Source: Limnanthes douglasii subsp. nivea (taxonomy: Eukaryota > Streptophyta > Magnoliopsida > Brassicales > Limnanthaceae). Taken from it: DNA of 64,000 bases. The notes below the pieces were generated by a model that made no database searches, had not been told where the DNA came from, and saw only the letters and a program-made list of their open reading frames with translations. How positions within the stretch are numbered: position 1 is the stretch's first letter; each line of letters begins with the position of its first letter. The translations under genes and the position numbers were made by a program. Positions 31,648 through 41,754 of the stretch are shown one piece after another. The stretch spans positions 250,625,305 to 250,689,304 of the forward strand of contig JAUPFV010000002.1 in the NCBI GenBank assembly GCA_036936605.1, given 5' to 3'.

Positions 31648-31920
31648 TCCGGTGACCGGAGCTGCCATACGCCACCACTGTGGCGTATGGCAGGTTTCCT
31701 ACGCCATCTCGTGTGGCGTAGGGTTGGTTCCCTACGTCACATGGATGTCGTGGGGTTCTGGGTGTACGCCAACAATGGGCGTACACCCAGAACCCCACGC
31801 CATCCATGTGACGTAGGGAACCAACCCTACGCCACAGGATGACTTAGGGAAGCTGTTCTTCGCCCCCGTGTGGCGAAGAACAGCTTCGCCATGGCAGAAG
31901 CTTGAAGCTTCTGTCACGGC
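31648..31920. repeat. Hairpin cluster H3
   Basis: Four hairpins lie in a row upstream of the mobile-domain gene: 12-base perfect arms at 31664-31675 and 31680-31691 (GCCATACGCCAC); 59-base arms at 31712-31770 and 31778-31836 with one mismatch and a seven-base loop; 16-base perfect arms at 31849-31864 and 31872-31887 (GAAGCTGTTCTTCGCC); and CAGAAGCTT..AAGCTTCTG at about 31895-31913. ACGCCA/TGGCGT is the shared motif with H1 and H2. Confidence 0.92.
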
Positions 31921-32202
31921 TTACGAACAGCCTAAAAATCAATTTTTTCAACAGATCTACCCTAACTAAACCTATCTAAACCTAACTAACCTATCTAACA
32001 ACAACTGAATGGACTTACAATGATTTTTCGATTCCGGTTGCTTCCTGTTACTCCGACCAAACTCTCCGGTGACGATTCCGGTTTATATGGGTCGTGTGGT
32101 GGTTGTAATGGGTGCCGGTGGGTGTGGAAGAGTGGCCGATTTAGGGTAGATTTCGGTTTAGGTGAGTTTGCTGGTGTGCTGCTGCTGGCGTGTGGCTGCT
32201 CC

Positions 32203-32259
32203 TGCTGTTTGTGGTGTGCGGTGCTGTTTGTGGTGTGCGGTGCTGTTTGTGGTGTGCGG
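32203..32259. repeat. Three 19-bp tandem units
   Basis: TGCTGTTTGTGGTGTGCGG is repeated three times without change, with a partial fourth unit. It lies between H3 and the right end of the 8.3-kb element. The surrounding 31930-32620 contains no supportable gene. The open frames there (31995-32271, both strands) are simple-composition by-products. Confidence 0.9.
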
Positions 32260-32626
32260 TGCGGCACGTAAGTGTTATTATCTTTTGTTTTACTTTTGTT
32301 TCTGCTTTAGTTTTGTTTTAGGTTAATTTAGTTTTAGTTTAGGTTTATTTAATTTAGGTTAGGTTTATTTATTTTAAATAAGATTTTAATTTTAGGTTTA
32401 GATATGTTTTAATTTATTTTAGTTTAGGTTAGTTTTAATTTTTAGTTATAATTATAGTTAAAAATTTTATAATTTTTTTTAGAGAGAAGGTAGAGCAAAG
32501 TTAGAGAGTTTGAAGTTTTGTTTTTGAAATTATGATAACTTTGCGGAGTAAAATTGAGTATTTATAAGATTTCGTAAGGGCAAAATCGTCAGACAAAATA
32601 ACTTCACGGAGTAGTTTTTAAAAAAA

Positions 32627-32674
32627 ATTATAAGCGACTTCGCGGAGTAATTTTGGCCGTTTTTAGCAATTCCC
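32627..32674 (-). repeat. Right terminal inverted repeat of the 8.3-kb element
   Basis: In inverted orientation it reads GGGAATTGCTAAAAACGG, then TTACTCCGCGAAGTCGC. Two more copies of the core lie further in, at about 32600-32616 (ACTCCGTGAAGTTA) and 32537-32552 (ACTCCGCAAAGTTA). Confidence 0.9.
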
Positions 32675-32683
32675 TATTATTAT

Positions 32684-33219
32684 ACATAAAAATAATATTT
32701 AACAATAAATCTTAATATATCTTAATATGTTATTTTTAAAAAATATTTAAATAAATAAAAATATAACATAATCAAATTTAATATTTAAAAGATACATAAA
32801 TATAAAATCAAATTTGTTATATAAAATATATATTTGAAAAGTAGATGGAAATAAAATCAAATATTAATTTTTGTTTAAATTGATAAAAATAAAATAAAAA
32901 AGTTTATATAAAAAATATATGATTACATTATAAACTGTTATTGATAAATATGAACGAATATACCAAATTTATGTTTTAGTATAATTTTTATCAACTTTGT
33001 ATCAATCCATTTAGAAGATAATTTATTGTCATTTACTGTCAATAATTCGAAACAAGTAGATTTCAAATATGGACTTCTAATATTTTAGAGATTAAAATGC
33101 AGATTACAACATGTAATTTATAAATATTTTAATTTAAAATATTTTTTAAAAGTATGAATTAGTTAAGATATTTAGCTTAAAGTTATCTAATTTTTTAGTT
33201 TAATAGGTTCTTTAAAATT
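32684..33219. other. AT-rich DNA between the MULE and the LINE
   Basis: About 540 bp of very AT-rich sequence contains no gene or element end that I can recognise. Its last part (about 33120-33240) resembles 44500-44640, so it is probably an old repeat. Confidence 0.5.
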
Positions 33220-33357
33220 TAGTATTATTTATTTATTTGAAAATTAGGGAAAATATGGTTTTGAAAAACTCTGTTCTCCAAGAACAGAGTAAATTTTTGT
33301 GATTCATTCTTTGAATCGTTATCTTTTCTTTTGAATTATTGAGATTTTTGAGAGTGT

Positions 33358-34692
33358 TTGATGTTGTTTGAAACTCGAAATCCGTTCAATGAAGAATTTC
33401 CTTTGCTAAGGAATTCTCTTCAGATGAAAACAGGGGAGATTCAGAAGGAAATGGAGGTTGTTATAGATTTGGATAAGGATTGTAATATGATTTCTAATCC
33501 TATTTTCGAGGAGAAAGTCAAAGAAAAGGGTTTTGAGGAGTTAAAGAAGAGTTCTTTTGTTGATCTTTTGAAAATCAAAGAAACAGAGTTTGTGCACTCT
33601 AATGTTTCTGTTAATATGTCAACGGATTTTCCTGTAATTACGTTTGAGATTGAAGATAAAGAAAGGTTGGTTAAGATGTCTAAGCATACGTTGATTGCGA
33701 AATTTTCTTCTGGGAAGCCTTCGATGGAGGTTTTCAGGAGTTTTTTGTCAAGATTTAAGTTTATCGGCAATTACAGTGTCTCTGTTTGGGACTACAGACA
33801 TATTTTCGTCGAGTTTAATGAGATTGAGGACTTCAAAAGATTCTGGTCGAGGAACGTTTGGGTTTTGGGTGGCAAAACACTCAGGTTGTTAAAATGGACA
33901 CCGGACTTTGATCCGAATTTGGAATGTCCGTTCACGCCGGTTTGGGTATCTTTACCAAGGCTGTCGGAGTTCTTGTTCAATAGAGCCACAATAAATGAAG
34001 TTGCTAAAGTTCTTGGAACTCCTCTAAAAGTGTGGGTTCCATCGGTTAATAGGGCGAGGCAAAACTGTTGTCGCTTCTGGGTGGAGGTTGATGTTTCAAA
34101 ACCATTGGTTCATAAGATGCAGTTGAAGTTTGGGGAGGTTGAAGATTATTGGGTTGATTTGATTTATGATAATATTCCTCTTTATTGTGAGCATTGTGCT
34201 CATATTGTCCATTCGAGTGAAAAGTGTAAGAAGTTCCTGATGGAAAAGGAAAGTATGAGGAAGATTGAAGAGAATAAGCTTGTTATTGATGGTGTGTCTG
34301 ATCGGATTTCCTGCTCTAATGTTCCTAATGAGGTTAGTTTGTGTAATACATCTCTGGAGATTAATAAGATTGTTGATCAAGAGACTGGTTTTATTGCTGT
34401 TGCTGGTCAGTTAAAGTCGATTGTGGTTAATGAGATAGAAATGATTGATTCTCTGAGGACTTTGGAAAGGAGAAATATGTTTGATGTTTTGAGTGAAGAT
34501 ATTCAGACTTCTCCTAAGCATGTTGGCAGCCTTCCAAGTTCTCCTGTGAAAGATACTTTGTGTAAAGCTAAACAGAAGAAGAATGACATACAGAAGGTTA
34601 AGAAAGTTCCAAAGTTGTGGGCTTCAAAAGGTCCTGTTTCCTCAAAAGTTATGAAGCTCAAAAGAGCCCAAAAATCATCATCTGATCTATGA
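33358..34692 (+). CDS. LINE ORF1, DUF4283/zinc-knuckle nucleic-acid-binding protein
   Basis: This is an intact 444-residue frame. Residues about 95-250 form the DUF4283-like domain typical of plant L1 ORF1 (SVSVWDYRHIFVEF, FTPVWVSLPRLSEF, CCRFWVEVDVSKPL). At about 275-292 lies YCEHCAHIVHSSEKC, the zinc-knuckle position, with C-x2-C, a His and C. A basic C-terminus follows. It would bind the element RNA and form the ribonucleoprotein with ORF2. The start ATG is the first in frame, 119 bp after the element start. The stop TGA overlaps the ORF2 start. Confidence 0.9.
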   Translation: MMLFETRNPFNEEFPLLRNSLQMKTGEIQKEMEVVIDLDKDCNMISNPIFEEKVKEKGFEELKKSSFVDLLKIKETEFVHSNVSVNMSTDFPVITFEIEDKERLVKMSKHTLIAKFSSGKPSMEVFRSFLSRFKFIGNYSVSVWDYRHIFVEFNEIEDFKRFWSRNVWVLGGKTLRLLKWTPDFDPNLECPFTPVWVSLPRLSEFLFNRATINEVAKVLGTPLKVWVPSVNRARQNCCRFWVEVDVSKPLVHKMQLKFGEVEDYWVDLIYDNIPLYCEHCAHIVHSSEKCKKFLMEKESMRKIEENKLVIDGVSDRISCSNVPNEVSLCNTSLEINKIVDQETGFIAVAGQLKSIVVNEIEMIDSLRTLERRNMFDVLSEDIQTSPKHVGSLPSSPVKDTLCKAKQKKNDIQKVKKVPKLWASKGPVSSKVMKLKRAQKSSSDL

Positions 34693-37600
34693 CACTTACC
34701 TTGTTGAATTGGAATGCAAGGGGACTGGCTAGTAGAGAAACCATTCAGAGATTAAAGTCAATGGTGTTTTCTTTTAAAGTTAGTTTTGTTGCTATTCAAG
34801 AACCATTGGTTAAGGTTGATAAATTGAGTATGCTTGCTCAGAAGTTAAAGCTAAGTGGTTATAGTAGTAATGTGAATAACAAAATCTGGGTGTTTTGGCA
34901 CCAAGATTATATTGTTGATGTCATTTTGGATAGTGATCAACTGCTTCACTTAAAAGTGGTTCATTCTGTTCTGAATAAAGAGTTTTATGTTTCTATTGTT
35001 TATGCCAAATGTAATCGTGATCAGAGGCTTGTTCTTTGGAATTCTATAAGAGGGTTGGATGTGTTGTCTGAGGATTGGATTCTGTTTGGTGACTTTAATA
35101 ATATCTCTAGTATTCAGGAGGAGCTTGCTTGTTCAATGGTTAACCAAAGAGCAATGGATGATTTCAACAACCTTATTATGGATTGTGGTCTCATTGATGC
35201 TGGCTATAGTGGTTGTCCATTTACTTGGTCAAATGGTCGTAAATGGAGACGTTTGGATCGTGTTTTGTATAGCACATCTTGGTTGGATTCTTTTGATAGC
35301 ACTGATGTCTCTCATTTGGCACGTAATTGCTCTGATCATTGCCCAATGGTGATTAAGGTTTCTTCTAAAGGCACTAGAGCTAAATCTTCGTTTAAGTTCA
35401 TGAATATGTGGGGTACTCATTCTGATTTTCTAAGGTTGGTTGAAGAGAGTTGGTCTGCTGAGCTAGTTGGTGTGAGGAATCCTGTTATGTACTTTTGGCT
35501 TAAACAACAAAGATTGAAGTCTGCTTTGAGGAAGTGGAATAAGAGTGTCTTTGGTAATATTTTCGATGCAATTAAGAAGTCTGAGGAGATTATAAACAGT
35601 AGGGAAGTCATGCTTCAAAATTACTTTGATGAGGATAGCAAATCTGCCTTGGATGATGCCAAACAGAATCACTTGGTGCTTTTGAATTGAGAGGAAATGT
35701 TTTGGAGGCAGAAAGCTCATGTTGCTTGGTTGAAGGACTCTGATAGGAGCACTTCTGCTTTTCATAGTTTTGTCAAGAAGAGAAATAAAAAGAATAGGGT
35801 GGATAGAATTAAAGTTGATGATTGTTGGTTAACTTCCAAGGAGGATATTGGTAACTCAGCTGTTGAGTTTTTTAGAGCTTTACTTGCTCCTACTGACAAT
35901 CTTGAGAGTGATGATCTTCTTTTGGATGTTATTCCTTCTTTGGTTAGTGAAGATGATAATAATAACATTGTTTGTATTCCTGAAGATGAGGAGATTTATG
36001 GGATTGTCAAGTCTTTAAGGTCTGAATCTGCTGCTGGTCCTGATGGATACAATGCTGAGTTCTACAAGTTGTGTTGGGGTATTGTGGGTGAGGATTTGTG
36101 TAACGCTGTTAAGGCTTTTTTTAGAGGCTTTTATCTTCCTAAGGGGGTTAAGTCTACAACGATCTGTTTGATTCCAAAGGTTGATAGTCCTTGTAGGTGG
36201 ATAAACTTTCGTCCTATAAGTTTAACTACTGTTTTTTCTAGAATTGTGAGTAAAGTGATTAATAATAGACTTGCCATTATCTTGCCTAACCTTATATCTG
36301 AAGAGCAGGGTGGATTTGTGAAGGGGAGATGTATTCAAGATTCTGTTCTACTGGCTCAGGAACTCTGCTTTGACATTAACATGAATAGAAAGAAAGGAAA
36401 TGTGGTTATTAAGACTGACATGGCTAAGGCTTTTGACAAGCTAAGTCATGGGTTTCTCTTTAGAATTCTCAAGCTTTTTGGTTTTAATTCTAATGTTATC
36501 TCTCTTATTCGTAATTGCATTAGTAAGGTCTGGTCTTCTATTTTGGTGAATGGGGAGCTGACTGGTTATTTTGCTAATACTCATGGCCTTAGACAAGGGG
36601 ATCCTCTTTCCCCAAGTCTTTTTATATTGGCTGAGGAGTATCTGATAAGGAGGATTAAGCAAAGGTCTGATGATAATGTCAGAATTCGTTATAAGACAAG
36701 GAGCAGGCAGAATGTTGCTTGTCTTGCATTTGCTGATGATTTTATGGTTTTTTCTAGTGGTGATGTGGAGGCGATGAATGAGGTTAAAGCTGTTATGGAT
36801 CACTATCAGACAGTGTCTGGTCAAGAAATCAATCTTGCTAAGTCTAAGATTATTGTCTCCAACAAAATGCCTACTCAGCAGATTTCTATTATTGAGAAGG
36901 TTTGGAACATTAAGCATACTCATTTACCTTTCAGATATCTTGGTTCTAGAATTGCCATAAACACTAGAATTGTGCATTTTGAAGATTTAATACATAAAGT
37001 TCGAAGCAGAATCATGGATTGGGATAGACTTCATCTCTCCTTTGCTGGTCGTCTGTTGTTAATTCAGACCATCCTGGTTGCTTTTCCTAACTACTCTTTA
37101 CAGCACACTAATCTCCCTGTTGGTATTATCAGTAGATTAGAGACATTGTTCAGCAAGTTCCTGTGGGGTACAAAAGAAGACAAGAAAGCCATTAGTTGGG
37201 CTAGATGGGAGAAGCTGTGTAAGCCTTTAAATGAGGGTGGTCTTAATCTTAAAAGGCTTAAAGATGTTCAGGAAGTTTATGCATTGAAGATGTGGTTTAA
37301 TTTCAGAAGACAGCAATCTATTTGGGCTAGGTTCATGCTTTCGGTTTATTGCAGAGATGGAATTCATCATTCTCTTGCTATCTCTCCTAATAGAATGTCT
37401 AAACCATGGGCTAGAATTATCATGGCTAGGGAAAAGGCTGAAGAATTTCTTTTTTGGCTTCCTGGCCATGGTAACATCAACTTTTGGTATGAGAAATGGT
37501 GTTCTGATAAACCATTTATCAGGGTGGAGAATGATAATAATAGATGGTTTCTGTGGGATAGTGGTAATGTTTATGTCAAAGAATTTTGGCTGAATGGTTC

Positions 37601-38807
37601 TTGGGATTGGACAAGACTTAATTCTATGGTCACTGCTACTGAGATTGCTAAGATTAAAGATGTTGTTCTTACTGATAAAAGAGATGTTCTACATTGGTCT
37701 TTATCTAAGGATGGTCTGTTCAGTGTTAAAGAAACTTGGAACTATATAAGATCTAAAGGCAGTATATCAAGAATATATGCAAAGACTTGGAATGCTATTA
37801 CTCCTAAGAAGTGTTCGTTTTTTCTATGGAGAGCATTGCATAATTGGTTGCCTACTGATTCAGTGATGCAAGCTAAGGGGTTCCAAATGGCTTCTAAGTG
37901 CGTTCACTGTAATAATACTGAAACCACTTATCACGCTTTAGTTCAATGCCCTCAAGTTTGGGCTGTCTGGATGCATTTTAGTCTGTTGTTCAAATTGGAC
38001 CTCCAGCCTTATATGACGTTTTCTCATATTGTGATGAAATGGTATTGGTCAGCAAGGAGAAGCTGCGACATCTACACCATTCTTCCTGCAATTTTGATGT
38101 GGTCTGTTTGGTCAGCTCGTAATAAGAAAAAGATAAACAACACTCCAACAAGTACTGCAACTATCATTCAGCATATAGTCTACATTCTTAATGGTCTTGA
38201 TCAGGCTAAAGTTTTAACTAAGAAGCATTGGGTTGGTTGCGAGAAGGAAGCTATGAGTCTGGGCTGTGTGAATCAGATTACTGAAAAGAATAAGCCTTTG
38301 TTCTTAAGGTGGAAGAGTCCTAAACATGGTAGATACAAGATCAACATAGACGGAGCCTGTACCTCTAATCATGAAGCTGGTGGAGGTGCATTGATAAGGA
38401 GCAGCAATGGGAGTTTGGTTATGGCGATTGGAAGGTTGTATGACAAGGCTACTCCTCTCATTGCTGAATGTCGAGCGCTCTTCGACGGTCTGAAGCTTTG
38501 TAGATTGCTTGGTCTGAAAAAGGTTGATGTGGAGGTGGATTCGAATGTTGTTGTCAATCTTCTCCAATATGGTTGCTCGATCTGGTTCCTTGAGCCGTTG
38601 CTTAGTTGTTGTAGAAAACTGGTTTCTTCAGAAATGGTGATTAAACATGTTTATAGGGAAGAAAACTTTGGAGCGGATTGGTTAGCTAAAGAGGTTCTTA
38701 GAGTTCAAAGGGACATTGATTATGATAGTGATGATGCTCCAACTTATTTGAAGGCGATTGTCCTATTAAAGAGCCTTCAATTGGGATACTTGAGGATGAG
38801 AAATTAG
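34689..38807 (+). pseudogene. LINE ORF2: APE endonuclease, reverse transcriptase, zinc region, RNase H; one stop
   Basis: The frame spans about 1370 codons and is broken only by TGA at 35688-35690. Part 1 is an APE-type endonuclease (LLNWNARGLAS, VAIQEPL, FGDFNNISS, SDHCPMVI). Part 2 is the reverse transcriptase (SAAGPDGYNAEFYK, EEQGGFVKGRCIQD, KTDMAKAFDKL, GLRQGDPLSPSLF) with catalytic FADD in ACLAFADDFMVF (about 36721). The CCHC-like region CVHCNNTETTYHALVQC is at about 37899. The C-terminal RNase H (about 38335-38690) has Asp in INIDGA, Glu in AECRAL, Asp in EVDSN and Asp in ENFGADWLA. RNase H at this place is known in a subset of plant L1 elements. The TGA is one transition away from CGA. 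Confidence 0.93.
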
Positions 38808-38964
38808 GGTTTTCAGATTGGGGCTTTTCGTTTGGAGGGAAGGAAGAAGATGATGTTTTTTTATTGTTTTTTCAATTTTCTGTAATAATCTCTAAGAGGG
38901 TCTGAACTTTCTTTTAGTATCAATAAAAGTCCTTTATTAAAAAAATAGTATTATTTATTTATTT

Positions 38965-39262
38965 AATTTTTTCCGAAATTCTTGTGGATCTTATTTACTT
39001 CCTAAAATTAAACGGATGTATCAGAAATCATGTATAACCAAAAGTAAAATATAAACTGTTATACAACTAACAACCCATCATTAGTGCCACAGGAAAAAAA
39101 CAAGAACATTAACGATGGAATAAACTGAAGACGAATCTTAAAAATGGTTGAGCGATAGGAGGGTGCGCTTACACCTATGGATTTCGAACACCAACTTTGG
39201 ATTTGCAGTTGGTTCAATCTGCATCAAATATTCTCTCATCCTCAACTTTAAACCATCACTGT
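38965..39262. other. Spacer between LINE and F-box gene
   Basis: About 300 bp with no separate gene. It probably contains the 3' untranslated region of the F-box gene, which reads leftwards. Confidence 0.5.
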
Positions 39263-40110
39263 TCAGATAGTAAAAGACGTCGTTCTATGCCAATCATTGT
39301 CTATAAGAGTCCAAGCATCCTGCAAATGTTCTGACCCACGACCCTTACTTTTATCTACTAAAACAAGATACCCCCAAGTTCAACAAAACCAAGAGTAATC
39401 ATATAGCCTGGAAGATTGATTTTACTGTGAAAACAAAACTCTTCGGTCTCAAAATCAAAAGAAAGTAAAACGTAACCCCCATCGTGATAGCCGACCCAAT
39501 ATATTGATGCATTGAGAAAAACAGGATCAGAATGTATTTCACCCACAGGACTATTCTTTGTCGTTTTCCACGATTTTGTTTTCGAACTATAAACTTCAGC
39601 TCCCGTGGCTTCGAGTACTGAACATTGAGTAAACAGACAAACAATCTTGTACTCTTCCATTCTGCTATCGAACCCCAAAGCGTATTCATTTGTCAATGTC
39701 TCGTTTCCTGTAACGGGCTTAGGAGGCGGCAAAACTATAATTTCTCGTCTTAAAGGACTAATCAAACCAATTTTGTGTCCGTTTGATGATGTACAAGTAA
39801 TCACAAAAAGAAGAAAGCCATTGGTAGAACAAAGTAGTCGACCTGGTCTAGCAATACTTTGATACCCAGGTCGTGGTCTCAAGAATTCACCATCAACTTG
39901 TAATTGATGCAGATACAAATACTCGTTGTACCTAAATAAAAGATTAGGATCTTTGTCACCCATTAAAGAGTATTGGGTTCTTGCGAAGGCTGAATGGTCG
40001 ATTGCCTCACGATAAAGCTTAGACATGGTTCGGAGACGTAAAAGAGATTCGGCAGGCAATCTAAGTAAGATCCGATATATGATTTCGTAAGGTATATTCT
40101 CCGATTCCAT
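39263..40110 (-). pseudogene. F-box protein with F-box-associated (FBA) domain, one-base frameshift near the 3' end
   Basis: The ATG is at 40110. Residues about 1-45 form the F-box (NIPYEIIYRILLRLPAESLLRLRTMSK), which would bind SKP1 in an SCF ubiquitin ligase. The rest is an FBA-type region (about 95-250; GLISPLRREIIVLPPP, YALGFDSRMEEYKIV). The frame ends at 39358 directly after ELGGILF. In the neighbouring frame, family-like sequence continues for over 30 codons (VDKSKGRGSEHL) to TGA at 39263-39265. The switch falls in the five-G run at 39371-39375, where one G seems missing. This is either a real lesion or a sequencing error. The FBA domain is also short for the family. A copia-type element inserted 210 bp upstream of the ATG may have removed it from its promoter. 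Confidence 0.85.
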
Positions 40111-40319
40111 GATAGTTCTTGTTTGATTGTTTGTTAAGAAAAAGATAAGAACCTGAGGGATTGCAATGCCTGTCGAGTATGTAATTGCTGAACTCCAAAG
40201 ATGAAATCTTTTTCACAACTGAAAGACGAATGCATATGCGAATCGCATACTATCTTCGTCTATTCTTCTTGATTTGCGCGCGATACAAATACCAATAAAA
40301 CTGTATTTCAGGTATCTTT

Positions 40320-40813
40320 TGTTGGATATTTTAGTGTAATTGGATTGACTAGTCGACCAATGCAGTCGTAATATATTATCGAGCAAGTCGGAGAGTGTGG
40401 AGTACACGCTTGTAAGAATATATTATGATTAGTGGGTCCAAGGGGCGTCTCCTCGTTGTGGTTAAATTTATTTTAAATGATAAGGCTATTGTGAATATTC
40501 ATGGAAATTTTGAATTTGGAAAATTAATTCAAATTTGAATTTGAATAATTTTGGCCGTTTTTATCATTTAAAATTATAACCGTTATTGGACTTAAAACTG
40601 TTTTACAGTTTTTGAAATTTGGTTGAATAAATAAGTATGGTTCTGTTGAAGAAAAGATAACAACAACAAAAATCCATTCTCGTTGTTCAAATGCATACGC
40701 TCTGATTTTATCCGGTTGAAAATTTTGGAGAACCACCAAAATAATTTCAATCTGAAATTGTTAAAACAAGACTTCAGAGTTTATCCGGAAATCTCTAAAC
40801 AAAATTCTCAACA
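40320..40813 (+). repeat. 5' LTR of the copia-type element
   Basis: This 494-bp repeat is the same as 43987-44480 in every block I compared. The 71-residue minus-strand frame inside both copies (40524-40739 and 44191-44406) is identical, but I do not regard it as a gene. Confidence 0.95.
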
Positions 40814-41754
40814 AAAGATTGAAATTATATGTTCTTCTTTTATTAAGAGATTTGTATGAAAATCTTGTTGTTCTATGCAAAGATTTTTACGAAGATTGAA
40901 ATGAAGAGATTTTTTATCATCTTTAAGATAATCCATAATCAAGTATCGCATTGGAACTATCGTATTATCATCTGTAAGTTTTTCTCCCTTGACTTTTACT
41001 GATGGATGAAAATGGTGATAATCTTTGCATTGTTTTAAATTTTGTAAAGGATACACACTTTGGATTAATTGTTGCTTTTGTTGTTAGAAATGTGTATCCA
41101 GCGCTGAAAATGGTTGAATTGATTTTGTATACTAAGAAAGTATGTTTTTGTTTTTAGTTTCATAATAATTTTTTTGAATTTTACAAACAGAAATGGATAA
41201 ACGGATAAATTGTATTCCTTAAATAACCATGGCTATGGGTGAATAAAAATATAATTGTAACTACACGACAATTATATTTTTAGGATATGTATTTTAAATC
41301 AAAATACGATATTAGGAATTGTTACTATAATATTATATTCTGTTTTTGAAAATTTAGAAGACGAAAAAACCTGCATTAAGGGATGATAACAATAAGTTTG
41401 TTTTTTATTAATCTATATATCAATTATTTAATTAATCGTAACTATGATTAAAACTGTTCTAGCAGTTAAAGACGGTAGTTGTTAATTTTTGTTAGTATAT
41501 GCAGTTATATGTATATTGAATTAAAAACGGTGCTTGTGCGTGTGTTACCATCTCTGCGTGTGAAGGTTACATACAATAAATGTAAAATGGTTTTGCAAAT
41601 GAATTATCAAAACTCAATATAATTGTTTTCATTGGGTGGTTTCTTTTCAATTATATAATATAATTGAAAAGTTAGTGCACAGTAAGTATATGAATATATA
41701 CACAGGTTAATGATTAATTAGTTGTATATAATATTACAATTTATAAATTTGCAA

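Larger units (their letters stand above)
24353..32674. mobile_element. 8.3-kb Mutator-like element carrying transposase-OTU, SANT-like and plant mobile domain genes
   Basis: The left end reads GGGAATTTCTAAAAAAACGG and the right end, inverted, GGGAATTGCTAAAAACGGCC. Both continue into CCAAAACTACTC-G-CGAAGTCGC. The perfect nine-base TATTATTAT lies on both sides (24344-24352 and 32675-32683), the size expected for Mutator elements. Inside lie a MULE transposase with FAR1-type zinc finger and OTU protease (plus strand), a small intact ORF (plus), and a three-exon plant mobile domain gene (minus), separated by three hairpin clusters. The transposase has one frameshift and one late stop, and the mobile-domain gene has three TAGs. 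So the copy is recent in structure but probably not autonomous. Confidence 0.93.
33239..38945 (+). mobile_element. L1-type LINE, near complete
   Basis: The element is 5707 bp, flanked by a perfect 19-base target duplication TAGTATTATTTATTTATTT (33220-33238 and 38946-38964). It ends in a short A-rich tail after AATAAA (38922-38927), as expected for target-primed reverse transcription. Its 119-bp 5' leader precedes ORF1 and ORF2, which overlap by ATGA at 34689-34692. Only one stop interrupts the coding frames. The intact flanking duplication and low decay indicate a fairly young insertion. Confidence 0.95.

Noticed and set aside
31562..31917. Open frames with repeated VPYVTW-type peptides on both strands
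   Set aside because: They are translations of the H3 palindrome.
24776..31920. CRISPR-like array because of regularly recurring ACGCCA/TGGCGT
   Set aside because: Units are palindromes of differing length without constant repeats and spacers, in a plant nuclear transposon.
31995..32271. Proline/threonine- and cysteine-rich open frames opposite each other
   Set aside because: They lie over the 19-bp tandem units and GT-rich sequence with no family pattern, and are probably composition effects.
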